A DNA stretch of 64,000 bases from CAMFTQ01 sp051881615. Its GTDB lineage: Bacteria > Bacillota > Clostridia > Oscillospirales > Acutalibacteraceae. Below are positions 1 through 8,854 of this stretch, piece by piece; the first letter of the stretch is position 1; each line of letters begins with the position of its first letter. Made by a program: the position numbers and the translations under genes. The notes below the pieces were generated by a model, which had not been told where the DNA came from, searched no databases, and saw nothing but the letters and a program-made list of their open reading frames with translations. The stretch is from positions 1 through 64,000 of the forward strand of contig JBJEQF010000033.1 of NCBI GenBank assembly GCA_051881615.1, given 5' to 3'.

Positions 1-55
1 GAACGCTAGCCTGTCACGCTAGAGGTCGACGGTTCGAGCCCGTTCCGGGTCGCCA
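1..55 (+). tRNA. tRNA-Asp (GTC), 5' end outside window
   Basis: The anticodon arm (stem 6-10 with 18-22) carries anticodon GTC at 13-15. The T arm pairs 28-32 with 40-44, the discriminator is G52 as expected for Asp tRNA, and CCA is encoded at 53-55. The acceptor 5' strand and D arm lie before the window. Confidence 0.93.
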
Positions 56-60
56 AATTT

Positions 61-136
61 GCCTCTGTAGCTCAGTCGGTAGAGCAGGGGACTGAAAATC
101 CCCGTGTCGATGGTTCGATTCCGTCCGGAGGCACCA
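61..136 (+). tRNA. tRNA-Phe (GAA)
   Basis: Complete cloverleaf. The acceptor stem 61-67 pairs with 126-132, the anticodon GAA is at 94-96 in a 7-base loop closed by a GGGGA/TCCCC stem, and CCA is encoded at 134-136. It lies 5 bases after tRNA-Asp, so both are probably processed from one transcript. Confidence 0.97.
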
Positions 137-145
137 ATAATAATC

Positions 146-221
146 GCGGATGTAGCTCATCTGGTAGAGCGCCACCTTGCCAAGGTGGAGGTAGCGAGTT
201 CGAGCCTCGTCATCCGCTCCA
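146..221 (+). tRNA. tRNA-Gly (GCC)
   Basis: The acceptor stem 146-152 pairs perfectly with 211-217. Anticodon GCC at 179-181 sits in a loop closed by CCACC/GGTGG. CCA is encoded at 219-221. It is the last tRNA before the first terminator. Confidence 0.97.
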
Positions 222-225
222 TTAG

Positions 226-252
226 GCACTTAATAAGTTTAAGTGCTTTTTT
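226..252 (+). terminator. Rho-independent terminator after tRNA-Asp-Phe-Gly
   Basis: A 7 bp stem (226-232 with 240-246) is followed by six T (247-252). It ends the first tRNA transcript and separates tRNA-Cys from it, or attenuates read-through. Confidence 0.75.
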
Positions 253-256
253 ATTC

Positions 257-331
257 GGCGTCATAGCCAAGCGGTAAGGCATGGGTCTGCAAAACCCTGA
301 TTCCCCGGTTCAAATCCGGGTGACGCCTCCA
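257..331 (+). tRNA. tRNA-Cys (GCA)
   Basis: The acceptor stem 257-263 pairs with 321-327, anticodon GCA is at 289-291, the discriminator is U (T328) as usual for Cys, and CCA is encoded at 329-331. The outermost anticodon-stem pair (T282/T298) is a mismatch. Confidence 0.96.
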
Positions 332-336
332 AAATT

Positions 337-370
337 AACGCTCTGTTGTCTTTTGATAACAGAGCGTTTT
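337..370 (+). terminator. Terminator of the tRNA cluster
   Basis: An 11 bp perfect stem (337-347 with 358-368) with a 10-base loop runs into TTTT. It ends the tRNA-Cys transcript and overlaps upstream ATG codons of the next reading frame, an argument against those starts. Confidence 0.85.
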
Positions 371-435
371 ATTATCTGCGTTATTTTATAAGGAATCTAT
401 ATCATACACAACGGCATATAATTGAGGAGAATAAT

Positions 436-840
436 ATGTATAAGACTAAAGTTGCCTGCTTTAACAATGTTTATTATTGCAAATACCCTGACTCAATAAA
501 CAGCATTGATGAATTTGTTGATTTTTTAAATAACAGACATAAAGCTTTTGTAAAATTGGAATTTTATACAGAAAAGAACTGCGTTGCTCCGTTCTTTATT
601 GAGGGCAATACAGAAATCCATTATTTTAACGTTTCTCATATGCGTCTTGTTAAGGAGGAAGAAATAAGCATCCTTTCAGGGGAGGAATACGCCGAGAAGC
701 TCAAGGCTGTGGTTGCTGAAAAGTGTGTTCATTGTGTATATTATTCCGAAAACGTCTGTGAGGAGGATAATGAATCTCACAGTGAACATATAAGTCTTGA
801 CGGCGTTTGCTACGGATTTGAGAAGCGAAATGAAGAATAA
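436..840 (+). CDS. Small Cys-rich hypothetical protein
   Basis: 134-residue protein that I do not recognise. The ATG at 436 is chosen because a GAGGAGA ribosome site lies just upstream (424-430); earlier in-frame codons fall in the tRNA terminator hairpin. The C-terminal third has C97-x2-C100, C108 and C125, a spacing that could hold one zinc ion, followed by a Glu/Lys-rich end; further cysteines are at 8, 15 and 49. No signal peptide or membrane segment is visible, so it is probably cytoplasmic. It stands alone between the tRNA cluster and the repeat-flanked fic gene, an accessory setting. Metal binding is inference from Cys spacing only. Confidence 0.7.
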   Translation: MYKTKVACFNNVYYCKYPDSINSIDEFVDFLNNRHKAFVKLEFYTEKNCVAPFFIEGNTEIHYFNVSHMRLVKEEEISILSGEEYAEKLKAVVAEKCVHCVYYSENVCEEDNESHSEHISLDGVCYGFEKRNEE

Positions 841-866
841 TGATGTTTTCGCTTTATTCTTAACCT

Positions 867-974
867 TTGAAGAGCTTATCTGTCAATAGTTTCGATAATT
901 TTAATAATAAAAGCTCTACTGCTTTAAAAATGTTGATATATGCTTTTAATTTTTTCTGACGAGATACTTTTATT
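867..974 (+). repeat. Direct repeat flanking fic, copy 1
   Basis: About 108 bases that match 1968-2076 at roughly 85-90% by eye. The first 23 bases read as the tail of a reading frame (Glu-Glu-Leu-Ile-Cys-Gln then TAG at 887-889); the remainder is AT-rich and non-coding. The two copies bracket the fic gene. Confidence 0.8.
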
Positions 975-975
975 A

Positions 976-992
976 GAGGACAATTTGTCCTC
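976..992. promoter_or_regulatory. Perfect 8+1+8 palindrome upstream of fic
   Basis: GAGGACAA and TTGTCCTC arms around one T. It lies about 40 bases upstream of the probable fic -10 element, so it may be an operator. It could also be a small hairpin without regulatory role. Confidence 0.4.
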
Positions 993-1029
993 GAAAATTT
1001 ATATTTGGAAGTAAAAAATCAAAATTTTG

Positions 1030-1038
1030 TGGTATAAT
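1030..1038 (+). promoter_or_regulatory. Extended -10 promoter of fic
   Basis: TGG-TATAAT matches the extended -10 form (TGnTATAAT). No good -35 hexamer is seen at 17 bases. The transcript would have a short leader before the AGGAGGA ribosome site and the ATG at 1067. Confidence 0.55.
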
Positions 1039-1066
1039 TAGATGGATATGTTAGGAGGAAGGCACT

Positions 1067-1831
1067 ATGTCTAATTATTCTGAAATTTTGAAACAATGGC
1101 AAAACTATAAAATTTCAACTGTCGATGATTTGGATTTTTACTTAGACAATTTCAGGATTCTATTTGCGTACAACAGCAACAGTATTGAAAATCCCAATAC
1201 TACCTACCACGATACAAGAGAAATATTTGAATACGGAAAAGTTTCTTCATATACGGGTGACTTACGAACTCTTTTTGAAATTCAAAATCAAAAGGAATGT
1301 TATGATTTTTTGAAAGAAAAAATAGTAAGCAAAGAACCGCTTTCGCAGAAATTGATTTTAGAAATTCATAAAATACTTATGCACGGCTGTTATGATAAAG
1401 CAAAGTATGACAAGAGAGAAAGACCGGGGCAATATAAAAAACACTTATTTATAGTTGGCGATGATATAGGAGTTGAGCCTGAGGATGTTCCCGAAGAAAT
1501 GCAATATGTGATTGACCAAGTAAACGAAAACGAAGGAAAGGATCCGTTGACGGTTGCCGCATATTTGCATCTATCGTTTGAAACTATCCATCCGTTTGCT
1601 GACGGAAACGGCAGAGTTGGCAGAACTTTATTAAATTACTACCTGATTACTCATAATCACCCGCCTGTTATTATCTTTGCCGAAGATAAAGAAACCTACT
1701 ATTTAGCGTTAGCGACCTTTGATAAAACTGAAAAAATAGACGGCTTTAAGCAGTTTATCAGGGAACAGGCAGTAAAGACTTGGGGCAAAAAGCCTCATAA
1801 ACGCTGTTCGCTGTCTGAAACAGAGCAATAA
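1067..1831 (+). CDS. Fic-domain protein (putative AMP transferase)
   Basis: 254 residues. The Fic core motif HPFADGNGRVGR is complete at 175-186, with H175 as general base and D179 for the metal, so the fold should be able to transfer AMP or another NMP to a target hydroxyl. An N-terminal S37-x3-E41-N42 matches the inhibitory (S/T)xxxE(G/N) helix that many Fic proteins carry on the same chain (class II), suggesting self-inhibition. The ATG is preceded by a strong AGGAGGA site. No separate antitoxin gene is visible on either side. The gene lies between two direct repeats (867-974 and 1968-2076), and the same frame stays open beyond its TAA as far as 1990, so the present C terminus may be shortened. 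The target is unknown; a toxin or a housekeeping modifier are both possible. Confidence 0.9.
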   Translation: MSNYSEILKQWQNYKISTVDDLDFYLDNFRILFAYNSNSIENPNTTYHDTREIFEYGKVSSYTGDLRTLFEIQNQKECYDFLKEKIVSKEPLSQKLILEIHKILMHGCYDKAKYDKRERPGQYKKHLFIVGDDIGVEPEDVPEEMQYVIDQVNENEGKDPLTVAAYLHLSFETIHPFADGNGRVGRTLLNYYLITHNHPPVIIFAEDKETYYLALATFDKTEKIDGFKQFIREQAVKTWGKKPHKRCSLSETEQ

Positions 1832-1990
1832 AGACTAATTCCCAACAGAAGAAAAAATGAATCCTTTGTTGACCGAGAAATAGTATACGTGCAGTGTTTA
1901 TGCGGTTTGACAGATTATATTTATGAAATTTTCTCTGAAAAGCCCGATAATGCTGTGTCTGTGAGAGTTGAAGAGGTTATTTGTCAATAA
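1832..1990 (+). pseudogene. In-frame open segment after the fic stop (gene-tail remnant)
   Basis: The fic frame is open for 52 codons after TAA 1829-1831 until TAA 1988-1990. The end of this segment (Glu-Glu-Val-Ile-Cys-Gln-stop) is also found at the start of repeat copy 1. It may be the lost C terminus of the Fic protein or the tail of another gene whose end is duplicated. There is no start codon with a ribosome site, so it is not called as a gene. Confidence 0.45.
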
Positions 1991-2076
1991 GTTTCAATAA
2001 TTTTAGTAATGAAGGCTCTACAGCTTTAAGAATGTTGATATATGCTTTTATTTTTTCTGACGCGATACTTATTTAT
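1968..2076 (+). repeat. Direct repeat flanking fic, copy 2
   Basis: Partner of 867-974, same orientation, with a few substitutions and two single-base indels. It overlaps the end of the open segment after fic. Confidence 0.8.
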
Positions 2077-2088
2077 CAAAGCATTTAC

Positions 2089-2210
2089 CGATTTTATTTT
2101 GCGTGAAAAGAAAATCTCAAAGAAAACACAGTTAAAGGGAAATGGATTTGTTGAACCCATTTCCCCTTATTTTCTATACAGCCAATGGGTCAAAGTCCCT
2201 TTGGCTGTCA
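2089..2210 (+). repeat. Intergenic double-hairpin element, copy A
   Basis: An A-rich lead (2100-2136) is followed by hairpin 2137-2165 (9 bp GGGAAATGG arm) and hairpin 2181-2205 (GCCAATGGG/CCCTTTGGC, one mismatch). The same order of lead, G-rich hairpin and GGGTCA hairpin recurs at 39545-39735. It lies downstream of gltD and could serve as its terminator. Nothing else is seen in 2077-2306. Confidence 0.6.
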
Positions 2211-2306
2211 TTATGCGCCTGCACAACGTGTCGGCGTATAAGGTACATATATTTTTTCTGCCTTGGCAAAAAGTATTGATATCTTACTTATCAGCTTTGT
2301 TTTATA

Positions 2307-3791
2307 TCAAATATTAGAGTATCCCATCAGTGCCTCGTCAACACAGCGGGCCGCCTCTCTTCCCTCTCTGATTGCCCATACTACAAGCGACTGTCCTCTG
2401 TGCATATCTCCGGCTGTGAACACCTTAGGCACATTAGTTTTGTATTTGCCCTGTTCTGTCTTTACGTTTGTACGCTCGTTTACTTCAACACCGAATGCGT
2501 CTGTTACGTATTTCTGTGAGCCTAAAAAGCCTGCGGCAATCAAAACAAGGTCGGCTTTTACTTCATATTCACTGCCTGAAACCTCGCTCATTATCTGTCT
2601 GCCTGTTTTTGCATCCTTTTCAAAGCTAAGCTTTACAAGCTTTAGCCTGCAGACGTTGCCGTTTTTATCCTTGATAAACTCCTTGACGGTTGTCTGATAT
2701 ACTCTTGGGTCGCTGCCGAAAACGGCGATTGCCTCCTGCTGGCCATAGTCTGTTTTGCACACTCTCGGCCACTGCGGCCAAGGGTTGCTCTGAGCTCTTT
2801 CGTCGGGAAGCTTCGGCATCATCTCAAGCTGTAAAACAGATTTTGCACCCTGTCTGATTGATGTTCCCACACAGTCGTTGCCTGTATCACCGCCGCCGAT
2901 TACTACTACGTTTTTATCCTTTGCAGAAGTATATTTGCCGTCCTTGAAATTAGAGTTCAAAAGGCTTTTTGTTGTCTGTGTGAGGTAGTCAACGGCAAAC
3001 ATTACACCCTTTGCATCTCTCCCCTGCGCGTTTATATCCCTCGGATTTGAAGCACCGCAGGCAAGTATTACAGCGTCAAAGTCCTTTAATATTTTATCGG
3101 CTTTCACATCAACACCGACATTTACGCTTGTTTTAAACTCAACGCCTTCCTCTTTCATAATGTTGATTTTTCTGTCGATTATGTGCTTTTCGAGCTTCAT
3201 ATTCGGAATACCGTACATCAGAAGTCCGCCTAAACGGTCGCTTCTTTCAAATACCGTTACGCTGTGGCCTCTTTGGTTGAGCGAATCAGCCGCCGCAAGT
3301 CCGGCAGGGCCTGAGCCGATTACGGCAATTTTCTTTCCTGTGCGTGTTTTCGGAGGGTTTGCAACAGCGTAGCCGTTTTCGTACGCATACTCGATTATCG
3401 AATACTCGTTTTCTTTAATTGAAACAGAGTCGCCGTTTAAGCCGCACGTACACGCCGCCTCGCAGAGTGCAGGACATACCCTTGATGTAAACTCAGGGAA
3501 GCTGCTCGTTTTCTTCAGTCTGTTATACGCCTGCTGCCAGTTGCCCGTATAGATAAGGTCGTTCCATTCGGGAATTAAGTTGTTCAGAGGACAGCCTGTA
3601 GCCATACCGCCGAGCATCATACCCGACTGGCAGAACGGCACACCGCAGTCCATACATCTTGCCGCCTGCTCACGCTGTTTTTCTCTTGACAGGGGAGTAT
3701 GAAATTCGTTAAAGTTTTTAATTCTGTTTTTAGGCAGGTCAGCCTGACTTACCTGTCTTTCAATATCTAAAAAGCCGTATAATTTTCCCAT
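2307..3791 (-). CDS. gltD: Glutamate synthase (NADPH) small subunit
   Basis: 494 residues, usual length. It supplies electrons from NADPH through FAD and Fe-S centres to the large subunit, which makes two glutamates from glutamine and 2-oxoglutarate. Visible are the N-terminal cysteine cluster (CMDCGVPFC and further Cys near residues 90-115) for the 4Fe-4S centres, the FAD site GSGPAGLAAA, and the second nucleotide site GGGDTGNDC. The ATG at 3791 is preferred over GTG at 3800 because the AGGGGTG ribosome site lies 6 bases before it. It follows gltB closely on the same strand, so the two are translated from one message. Homologous beta-subunit-like proteins serve other oxidoreductases, but the gltB neighbour settles the role. 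Confidence 0.95.
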   Translation of the reverse strand: MGKLYGFLDIERQVSQADLPKNRIKNFNEFHTPLSREKQREQAARCMDCGVPFCQSGMMLGGMATGCPLNNLIPEWNDLIYTGNWQQAYNRLKKTSSFPEFTSRVCPALCEAACTCGLNGDSVSIKENEYSIIEYAYENGYAVANPPKTRTGKKIAVIGSGPAGLAAADSLNQRGHSVTVFERSDRLGGLLMYGIPNMKLEKHIIDRKINIMKEEGVEFKTSVNVGVDVKADKILKDFDAVILACGASNPRDINAQGRDAKGVMFAVDYLTQTTKSLLNSNFKDGKYTSAKDKNVVVIGGGDTGNDCVGTSIRQGAKSVLQLEMMPKLPDERAQSNPWPQWPRVCKTDYGQQEAIAVFGSDPRVYQTTVKEFIKDKNGNVCRLKLVKLSFEKDAKTGRQIMSEVSGSEYEVKADLVLIAAGFLGSQKYVTDAFGVEVNERTNVKTEQGKYKTNVPKVFTAGDMHRGQSLVVWAIREGREAARCVDEALMGYSNI

Positions 3792-3803
3792 TTCAATCAC
3801 CCC

Positions 3804-6800
3804 TTATTTCTTTGAATTAGCGTAAAATGCTTCTATCTGTGCCTGCTCTGCGCTAAGACCCTTTTCCTCCATCTGCGCTATGCTGTGAAGCATTCTTGCG
3901 TAGTCGTGAGGAATTATCTTTTTGAACTTAGGCAGATATTCGCTGAAGTTGTCAAGAATTTTTCTGCCGATTTCTGAGTTTGTTTCCTTAACATGCTCGC
4001 TGATTAAATCCTTTAAGTCAAGCACATCGTACTTTGACGTTACAGTTTCCATTGAAACAAGCTGTTTGTTGAGCTTTTTGTAAAGTGTGCTGTCTGTATC
4101 AAGCACATATGCAACACCGCCGCTCATACCTGCGGCAAAGTTTTTGCCTGTTGTGCCAAGAATTACAACCTTACCGCCTGTCATATATTCACAGCCGTGG
4201 TCGCCCACGCCCTCAACAACAGCCGTTGCACCTGAGTTACGAACACAGAAGCGTTCGCCTGCAATACCGTTTATAAATGCCTTACCGCTTGTTGCACCGT
4301 AGAGTGCTACGTTGCCTATGATTATATTCTCTTCAGGCTTAAAGGAAGTACCCTTTGGCGGATAAACCACAAGCTTACCGCCCGACAGACCCTTGCCGAA
4401 GTAGTCGTTAGAGTCGCCGACAAGCTCAAGCTTCAGTCCCTTTGGAATAAATGCGCCGAAGCTCTGTCCGCCTGCGCCGTTACACTTGACAACATATGTG
4501 TCCTCATCGAGTGTATCGTCCCATTTTCTTGTGATTTCAGAGCCGAAGCTTGTTCCGAGCGACCTGTCTGTATTTGATATGCTGATTTCAATTTTCTTAG
4601 GCTCTTTTTTAAGAAGTGACGGCATAAGCTGTTTTGAAATTACCTTTTCGTCAACAGTCTTTTCAAGCTCAAAGTTATACACCTTTTTATTGTTGTACTC
4701 TACCTTGTTCTGCGGATCGTCAAAATAAGGATTGTTGAGGATTTTAGAAAGGTCAATGCTTCTGAGCTTTGCATCCTCCTTAGCGTATAAAAGGTCGGTT
4801 CTGCCGACAAGCTCATCTACTGTTTTTATGCCGAGCTTAGCCATATACTCTCTTAATTCCTGTGCAACAAATCGCATAAAATTGATAACATATTCAGGCT
4901 TACCCTTAAATCTCTTACGCAGTTCGGGGTTTTGTGTTGCAATACCTACAGGACAGGTGTCGAGGTTGCACACTCTCATCATTACACAGCCCATTGTTAC
5001 AAGCGGAGCTGTGGCAAAGCCGAATTCCTCTGCGCCCAAGATTGCGGCTATAGCAACATCTCTGCCGCACATCAGCTTGCCGTCTGTTTCAAGAATAACC
5101 TTGTTTCTCAAATCATTCTGAATGAGCGTCTGGTGAGTTTCTGCAAGTCCTAACTCCCAAGGCAAGCCTGCGTTGTAGATTGAGTTACGTGGTGCGGCGC
5201 CCGTACCGCCGTCATAGGCAGATACAAGAATTACCTGTGCGCCTGCCTTTGCAACGCCTGCGGCTACTGTGCCGACACCTGCTTCTGATACAAGCTTAAC
5301 CGATATTCTTGCGTTTTTGTTAGCGTTTTTGCAGTCATAGATAAGCTGTGCCAAATCCTCGATTGAGTAAATATCGTGGTGCGGAGGAGGTGAGATAAGA
5401 CCTACACCCGGCGTTGAATGTCTTGTCTTTGCAATCCACGGGTACACCTTGCCGGCAGGCAGCTGACCGCCCTCGCCCGGCTTTGCGCCCTGTGCCATTT
5501 TTATCTGAATTTCCTTTGCACTGTTTAAGTACCTTGAGGTAACACCGAAGCGTCCTGACGCTACCTGCTTTATTGCAGAGCATCTGTTAAGTCCGTCAGC
5601 ACCTATTGTCATACGCTCAATGCTTTCGCCGCCCTCACCGCTGTTTGACTTGCCGTTGATTTTATTCATAGCGATAGCGAGTGTTTCGTGAGCCTCCTGT
5701 GAAATTGAGCCGTAGGACATAGCGCCTGTTTTAAATCTCTTAACGATTGAATCAACGCTTTCAACCTGTTCAATCGGAATACCCTTTTCGGGATATTTAA
5801 AGTCTAGCAGACTTCTTAAGGTTACCGACATATCCTTTTCATAAAGGCAGGCGGAATACTCCTTAAATAGGTCGTAGTTGCCTGTCTGCGTTGCCATCTG
5901 CAAAAGGTGGATTGTCTGAGGATTGTAAAGATGCTCCTCCTTACCGCTTCTGAATTTGTGCGAGCCTACGCTGTCGAGCGTTAAGTCTGTTTTTAATTCA
6001 AGCGGGTCAAAAGCCCTTGCGTGAAGTGCTTCAACATCTGCCGCAATCTCCTTAAGTCCTATGCCCTCTATACGGCTTACTGTATTTGTAAAGTATTTGT
6101 CAATTACGTCCTTGTTTATGCCGATAGCCTCGAAATTCTGTGAGCCTTCATACGACTGAATTGTTGATATACCCATTTTTGAGGCAATTTTAACTATACC
6201 GTGAAGGATAGCGTCGTTGTAATCGTTTACGGCTGCGTAGTAGTCCTTATCGAGCATATTTTTGTCGATAAGCTCCTTGATTGAATCCTGCGCAAGATAC
6301 GGATTGACAGCACAAGCACCGTAGCCTAAAAGCGTTGCGAAATGATGAACCTCTCTTGGCTCGCCGCTTTCAAGAATTAAAGCTACAGATGTTCTCTTTT
6401 TAGTTTTTACAAGGTGCTGCTGCATAGCAGAAACTGCAAGCAGTGACGGAATTGCAACGTGATATTCGTCAACACCTCTGTCTGAAAGGATAAGAATGTT
6501 AGCACCCTCTGCATAGGCTCTGTCTGCCTCTAAGAACATTCTGTCAATAGCCTTTTCAAGCGATGTGCTTTTATAATATATAATCGGAATTACGGCTACC
6601 TTTAAGCCCTCGATATTCATATTCTTGATTTTCAAGAGGTCAACGCTTGTTAAAATTGGATTGTGAACCTTTAATACGTGACAGTTTTCTGCCTTTTCTT
6701 CAAGAATGTTGCCGTCCTTACCGATATACACAGAGGTTGAGGTTACAATTTCCTCTCTGATTGCGTCAATCGGCGGATTTGTTACCTGTGCGAAAAGCTG

Positions 6801-8351
6801 TTTGAAGTAGTTAAAAAGCGGCTGGTGCTTATCTGACATAACTGCTATCGGACTGTCAGCACCCATAGCGGCAACTGCCTCTGCTCCGTTTTGCGCCATA
6901 GGCAGAATACCTGTTTTGAAATCCTCGTATGTATAGCCAAAGGATTTCTGAAGTCTTGCAAGCTCCTGCGGCTCGTATTCCGTTACCTTTTTATTAGGAA
7001 CAGACAAATCCTTAAGATAAATAAGATTGCTTGAGAGCCACTCGCCGTACGGCTGACGTGAGGCGTATCTTTCTTTTATATCATCATCTGAAATAAGCTC
7101 GCCGTTTACTGTATCTACCAAAAGCATTTTACCGGGACGCAGACGGTCCTTTTTAACAATGCTTTCGGGTGCGATGTCAAGAACTCCGACCTCTGATGAT
7201 AAAATGAGGTTGTCGTCTTTAGTAATATAGTAACGTGAAGGTCTTAAACCGTTTCTGTCAAGGACAGCGCCCATATAGTCACCGTCAGAGAAAAGAATTG
7301 ACGCAGGACCGTCCCACGGCTCCATCATAGTTGCATAGTACTGGTAAAAATCTCTTTTTGACTGGCTCATCGCCATATCCTTTTCCCACGGCTCGGGGAT
7401 TGTAATCATAACTGCAAGCGGAAGCTCAACACCGCTCATTACAAGGAATTCAAGCGTGTTGTCAAGCCTTGCAGAGTCTGAGCCGTCAGGATTTACAACA
7501 GGGAGAAGCTTGTGCATATCACGGCTAAGCTCCTCTGAGTGCATATTTTCTTCACGTGCAAGCATCTTGTCTGCGTTGCCTCTGATTGTGTTGATTTCTC
7601 CGTTATGAACCATCAGGCGGTTGGGGTGCGCCTTTTCCCAGCTTGGGTTTGTATTGGTAGAAAAACGTGAGTGAACAAGTGCGATTGCAGAATCGTAGTC
7701 GGGGTTCTGCAAATCGTCATAGAACATTCTAAGCTCGCCCACTAAGAACATTCCCTTATATACTATAGTTCTGCTTGAAAGTGAAACTACGTATGTATCC
7801 TCGTTGCTAAGCTCAAAAACTCTGCGGATAACATACAGCTTTCTGTCAAATTCAAGTCCCTGCTTAAGATTCTGCGGTCTTTTTACAAACGCCTGCATAA
7901 TGGTAGGCATCTTTTCAACAGCCTTAGCTCCTAAGACAGTCGGGTTTGTAGGGAGCTTTCGCCAGCCGATAAACTCAACATTTTCACGCTGGCAGATAAT
8001 TTCAAACATCTTTTTAGCACGATTTGTTGCAAGCTCATCCTGCGGAAAGAAGAACATACCTACGCCGTAATCTCTTTCGTTGCCGATATCAAGCTTTAAG
8101 GCTTTTGCAGCCTTTGAAAAAAATCTGTGTGAAATCTGAAGCAGAATACCTACGCCGTCGCCTGTTTCGCCCTCTGCGTCCTTGCCGGCTCTATGCTCAA
8201 GATTTTCAACTATTTTCAGTGCGTTCAAAACAGTGTCGTGCGACTTTCTGCCCTTGATATTAACAACTGCGCCTATTCCGCAGTTATCGTGCTCAAAGGA
8301 GCTGTCATACAGACCCTGCTCTTTTTTCTTTACATTAACAAAGTTGTTCAT
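3804..8351 (-). CDS. gltB: Glutamate synthase large subunit
   Basis: 1515 residues, the normal size. Order of domains: class II glutamine amidotransferase starting at Cys24 (context DNCGIG; the 23-residue propeptide is expected to be removed to free Cys24), central linker domain, FMN-binding synthase domain with the 3Fe-4S cysteines in a CNLDTCPVG context near residue 1130, and the C-terminal glutamate-synthase beta-helix (GXGXG) domain. Ammonia released from glutamine is channelled to 2-oxoglutarate. It is the first gene of the gltB-gltD operon, with a sigma-A-like promoter about 90 bases upstream (8443-8471). No LysR-type gltC regulator is beside it. Cytoplasmic ammonia assimilation. Confidence 0.97.
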   Translation of the reverse strand: MNNFVNVKKKEQGLYDSSFEHDNCGIGAVVNIKGRKSHDTVLNALKIVENLEHRAGKDAEGETGDGVGILLQISHRFFSKAAKALKLDIGNERDYGVGMFFFPQDELATNRAKKMFEIICQRENVEFIGWRKLPTNPTVLGAKAVEKMPTIMQAFVKRPQNLKQGLEFDRKLYVIRRVFELSNEDTYVVSLSSRTIVYKGMFLVGELRMFYDDLQNPDYDSAIALVHSRFSTNTNPSWEKAHPNRLMVHNGEINTIRGNADKMLAREENMHSEELSRDMHKLLPVVNPDGSDSARLDNTLEFLVMSGVELPLAVMITIPEPWEKDMAMSQSKRDFYQYYATMMEPWDGPASILFSDGDYMGAVLDRNGLRPSRYYITKDDNLILSSEVGVLDIAPESIVKKDRLRPGKMLLVDTVNGELISDDDIKERYASRQPYGEWLSSNLIYLKDLSVPNKKVTEYEPQELARLQKSFGYTYEDFKTGILPMAQNGAEAVAAMGADSPIAVMSDKHQPLFNYFKQLFAQVTNPPIDAIREEIVTSTSVYIGKDGNILEEKAENCHVLKVHNPILTSVDLLKIKNMNIEGLKVAVIPIIYYKSTSLEKAIDRMFLEADRAYAEGANILILSDRGVDEYHVAIPSLLAVSAMQQHLVKTKKRTSVALILESGEPREVHHFATLLGYGACAVNPYLAQDSIKELIDKNMLDKDYYAAVNDYNDAILHGIVKIASKMGISTIQSYEGSQNFEAIGINKDVIDKYFTNTVSRIEGIGLKEIAADVEALHARAFDPLELKTDLTLDSVGSHKFRSGKEEHLYNPQTIHLLQMATQTGNYDLFKEYSACLYEKDMSVTLRSLLDFKYPEKGIPIEQVESVDSIVKRFKTGAMSYGSISQEAHETLAIAMNKINGKSNSGEGGESIERMTIGADGLNRCSAIKQVASGRFGVTSRYLNSAKEIQIKMAQGAKPGEGGQLPAGKVYPWIAKTRHSTPGVGLISPPPHHDIYSIEDLAQLIYDCKNANKNARISVKLVSEAGVGTVAAGVAKAGAQVILVSAYDGGTGAAPRNSIYNAGLPWELGLAETHQTLIQNDLRNKVILETDGKLMCGRDVAIAAILGAEEFGFATAPLVTMGCVMMRVCNLDTCPVGIATQNPELRKRFKGKPEYVINFMRFVAQELREYMAKLGIKTVDELVGRTDLLYAKEDAKLRSIDLSKILNNPYFDDPQNKVEYNNKKVYNFELEKTVDEKVISKQLMPSLLKKEPKKIEISISNTDRSLGTSFGSEITRKWDDTLDEDTYVVKCNGAGGQSFGAFIPKGLKLELVGDSNDYFGKGLSGGKLVVYPPKGTSFKPEENIIIGNVALYGATSGKAFINGIAGERFCVRNSGATAVVEGVGDHGCEYMTGGKVVILGTTGKNFAAGMSGGVAYVLDTDSTLYKKLNKQLVSMETVTSKYDVLDLKDLISEHVKETNSEIGRKILDNFSEYLPKFKKIIPHDYARMLHSIAQMEEKGLSAEQAQIEAFYANSKK

Positions 8352-8442
8352 AGTCCCTATCCTTTCCTGAAACTCGACTGTACCGCAAAATGCAATTATA
8401 AATTACATTTATTTCAAAAGCACTTTACAACCGTTTGCATAT

Positions 8443-8471
8443 ATCATACTACAAAACTCTTGAAAGGTAAA
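8443..8471 (-). promoter_or_regulatory. Probable gltBD promoter
   Basis: On the minus strand TTTACC (8466-8471), 17-base spacer, TATGAT (8443-8448). Leader of about 85-90 bases before the gltB ATG. Confidence 0.55.
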
Positions 8472-8795
8472 GAGGAAAATCAAAAAATTTTTAAGTTTTT
8501 TGCATTATTTTTTAAAAAAAATGCAATTTTTTGCTGTTTTTACGCTTTTTTAACCTTTTTATCTCAAAATTTGGCACAAAATAAAATTCTCTTGCACAAA
8601 TTCAGATAATCAAAACATATTTATTTTCATTTTTACAGCAACATTATAAACGCTTTTGCAAACCGCATTTATGCAAGTAAATTTATTTTTGTTGCAATTT
8701 CGATGTATTTGCAGAGAAAATAAAACGATAAACCCTAACAGCATTTTCTAAAGCACAGCGGCTGTTCTTATTTTTTCATAATTGATAAAAAACTG
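8472..8795. other. Gene-free AT-rich stretch between gltB and the aldolase
   Basis: 324 bases with long T and A runs between two divergent promoters. I see no reading frame with a ribosome site, no RNA gene and no convincing hairpin here. Confidence 0.6.
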
Positions 8796-8824
8796 TTGCA
8801 AAAGTGCTAAAAAAATTGTAGAAT
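8796..8824 (+). promoter_or_regulatory. Probable promoter of the aldolase gene
   Basis: TTGCAA (8796-8801), 17-base spacer, TAGAAT (8819-8824), about 30 bases before the ATG at 8855, which has a GGAGGT ribosome site. Confidence 0.6.
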
Positions 8825-8854
8825 AGAGTAATGACATAAATCGGAGGTATCTTT

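Noticed and set aside
14..229. Minus-strand 71-residue reading frame over the tRNAs
   Set aside because: It is the antisense of tRNA-Asp, -Phe and -Gly, a well-known false protein pattern.
2042..2697. Two plus-strand reading frames
   Set aside because: One lies over the intergenic repeats without ribosome site; the other is largely antisense to gltD.
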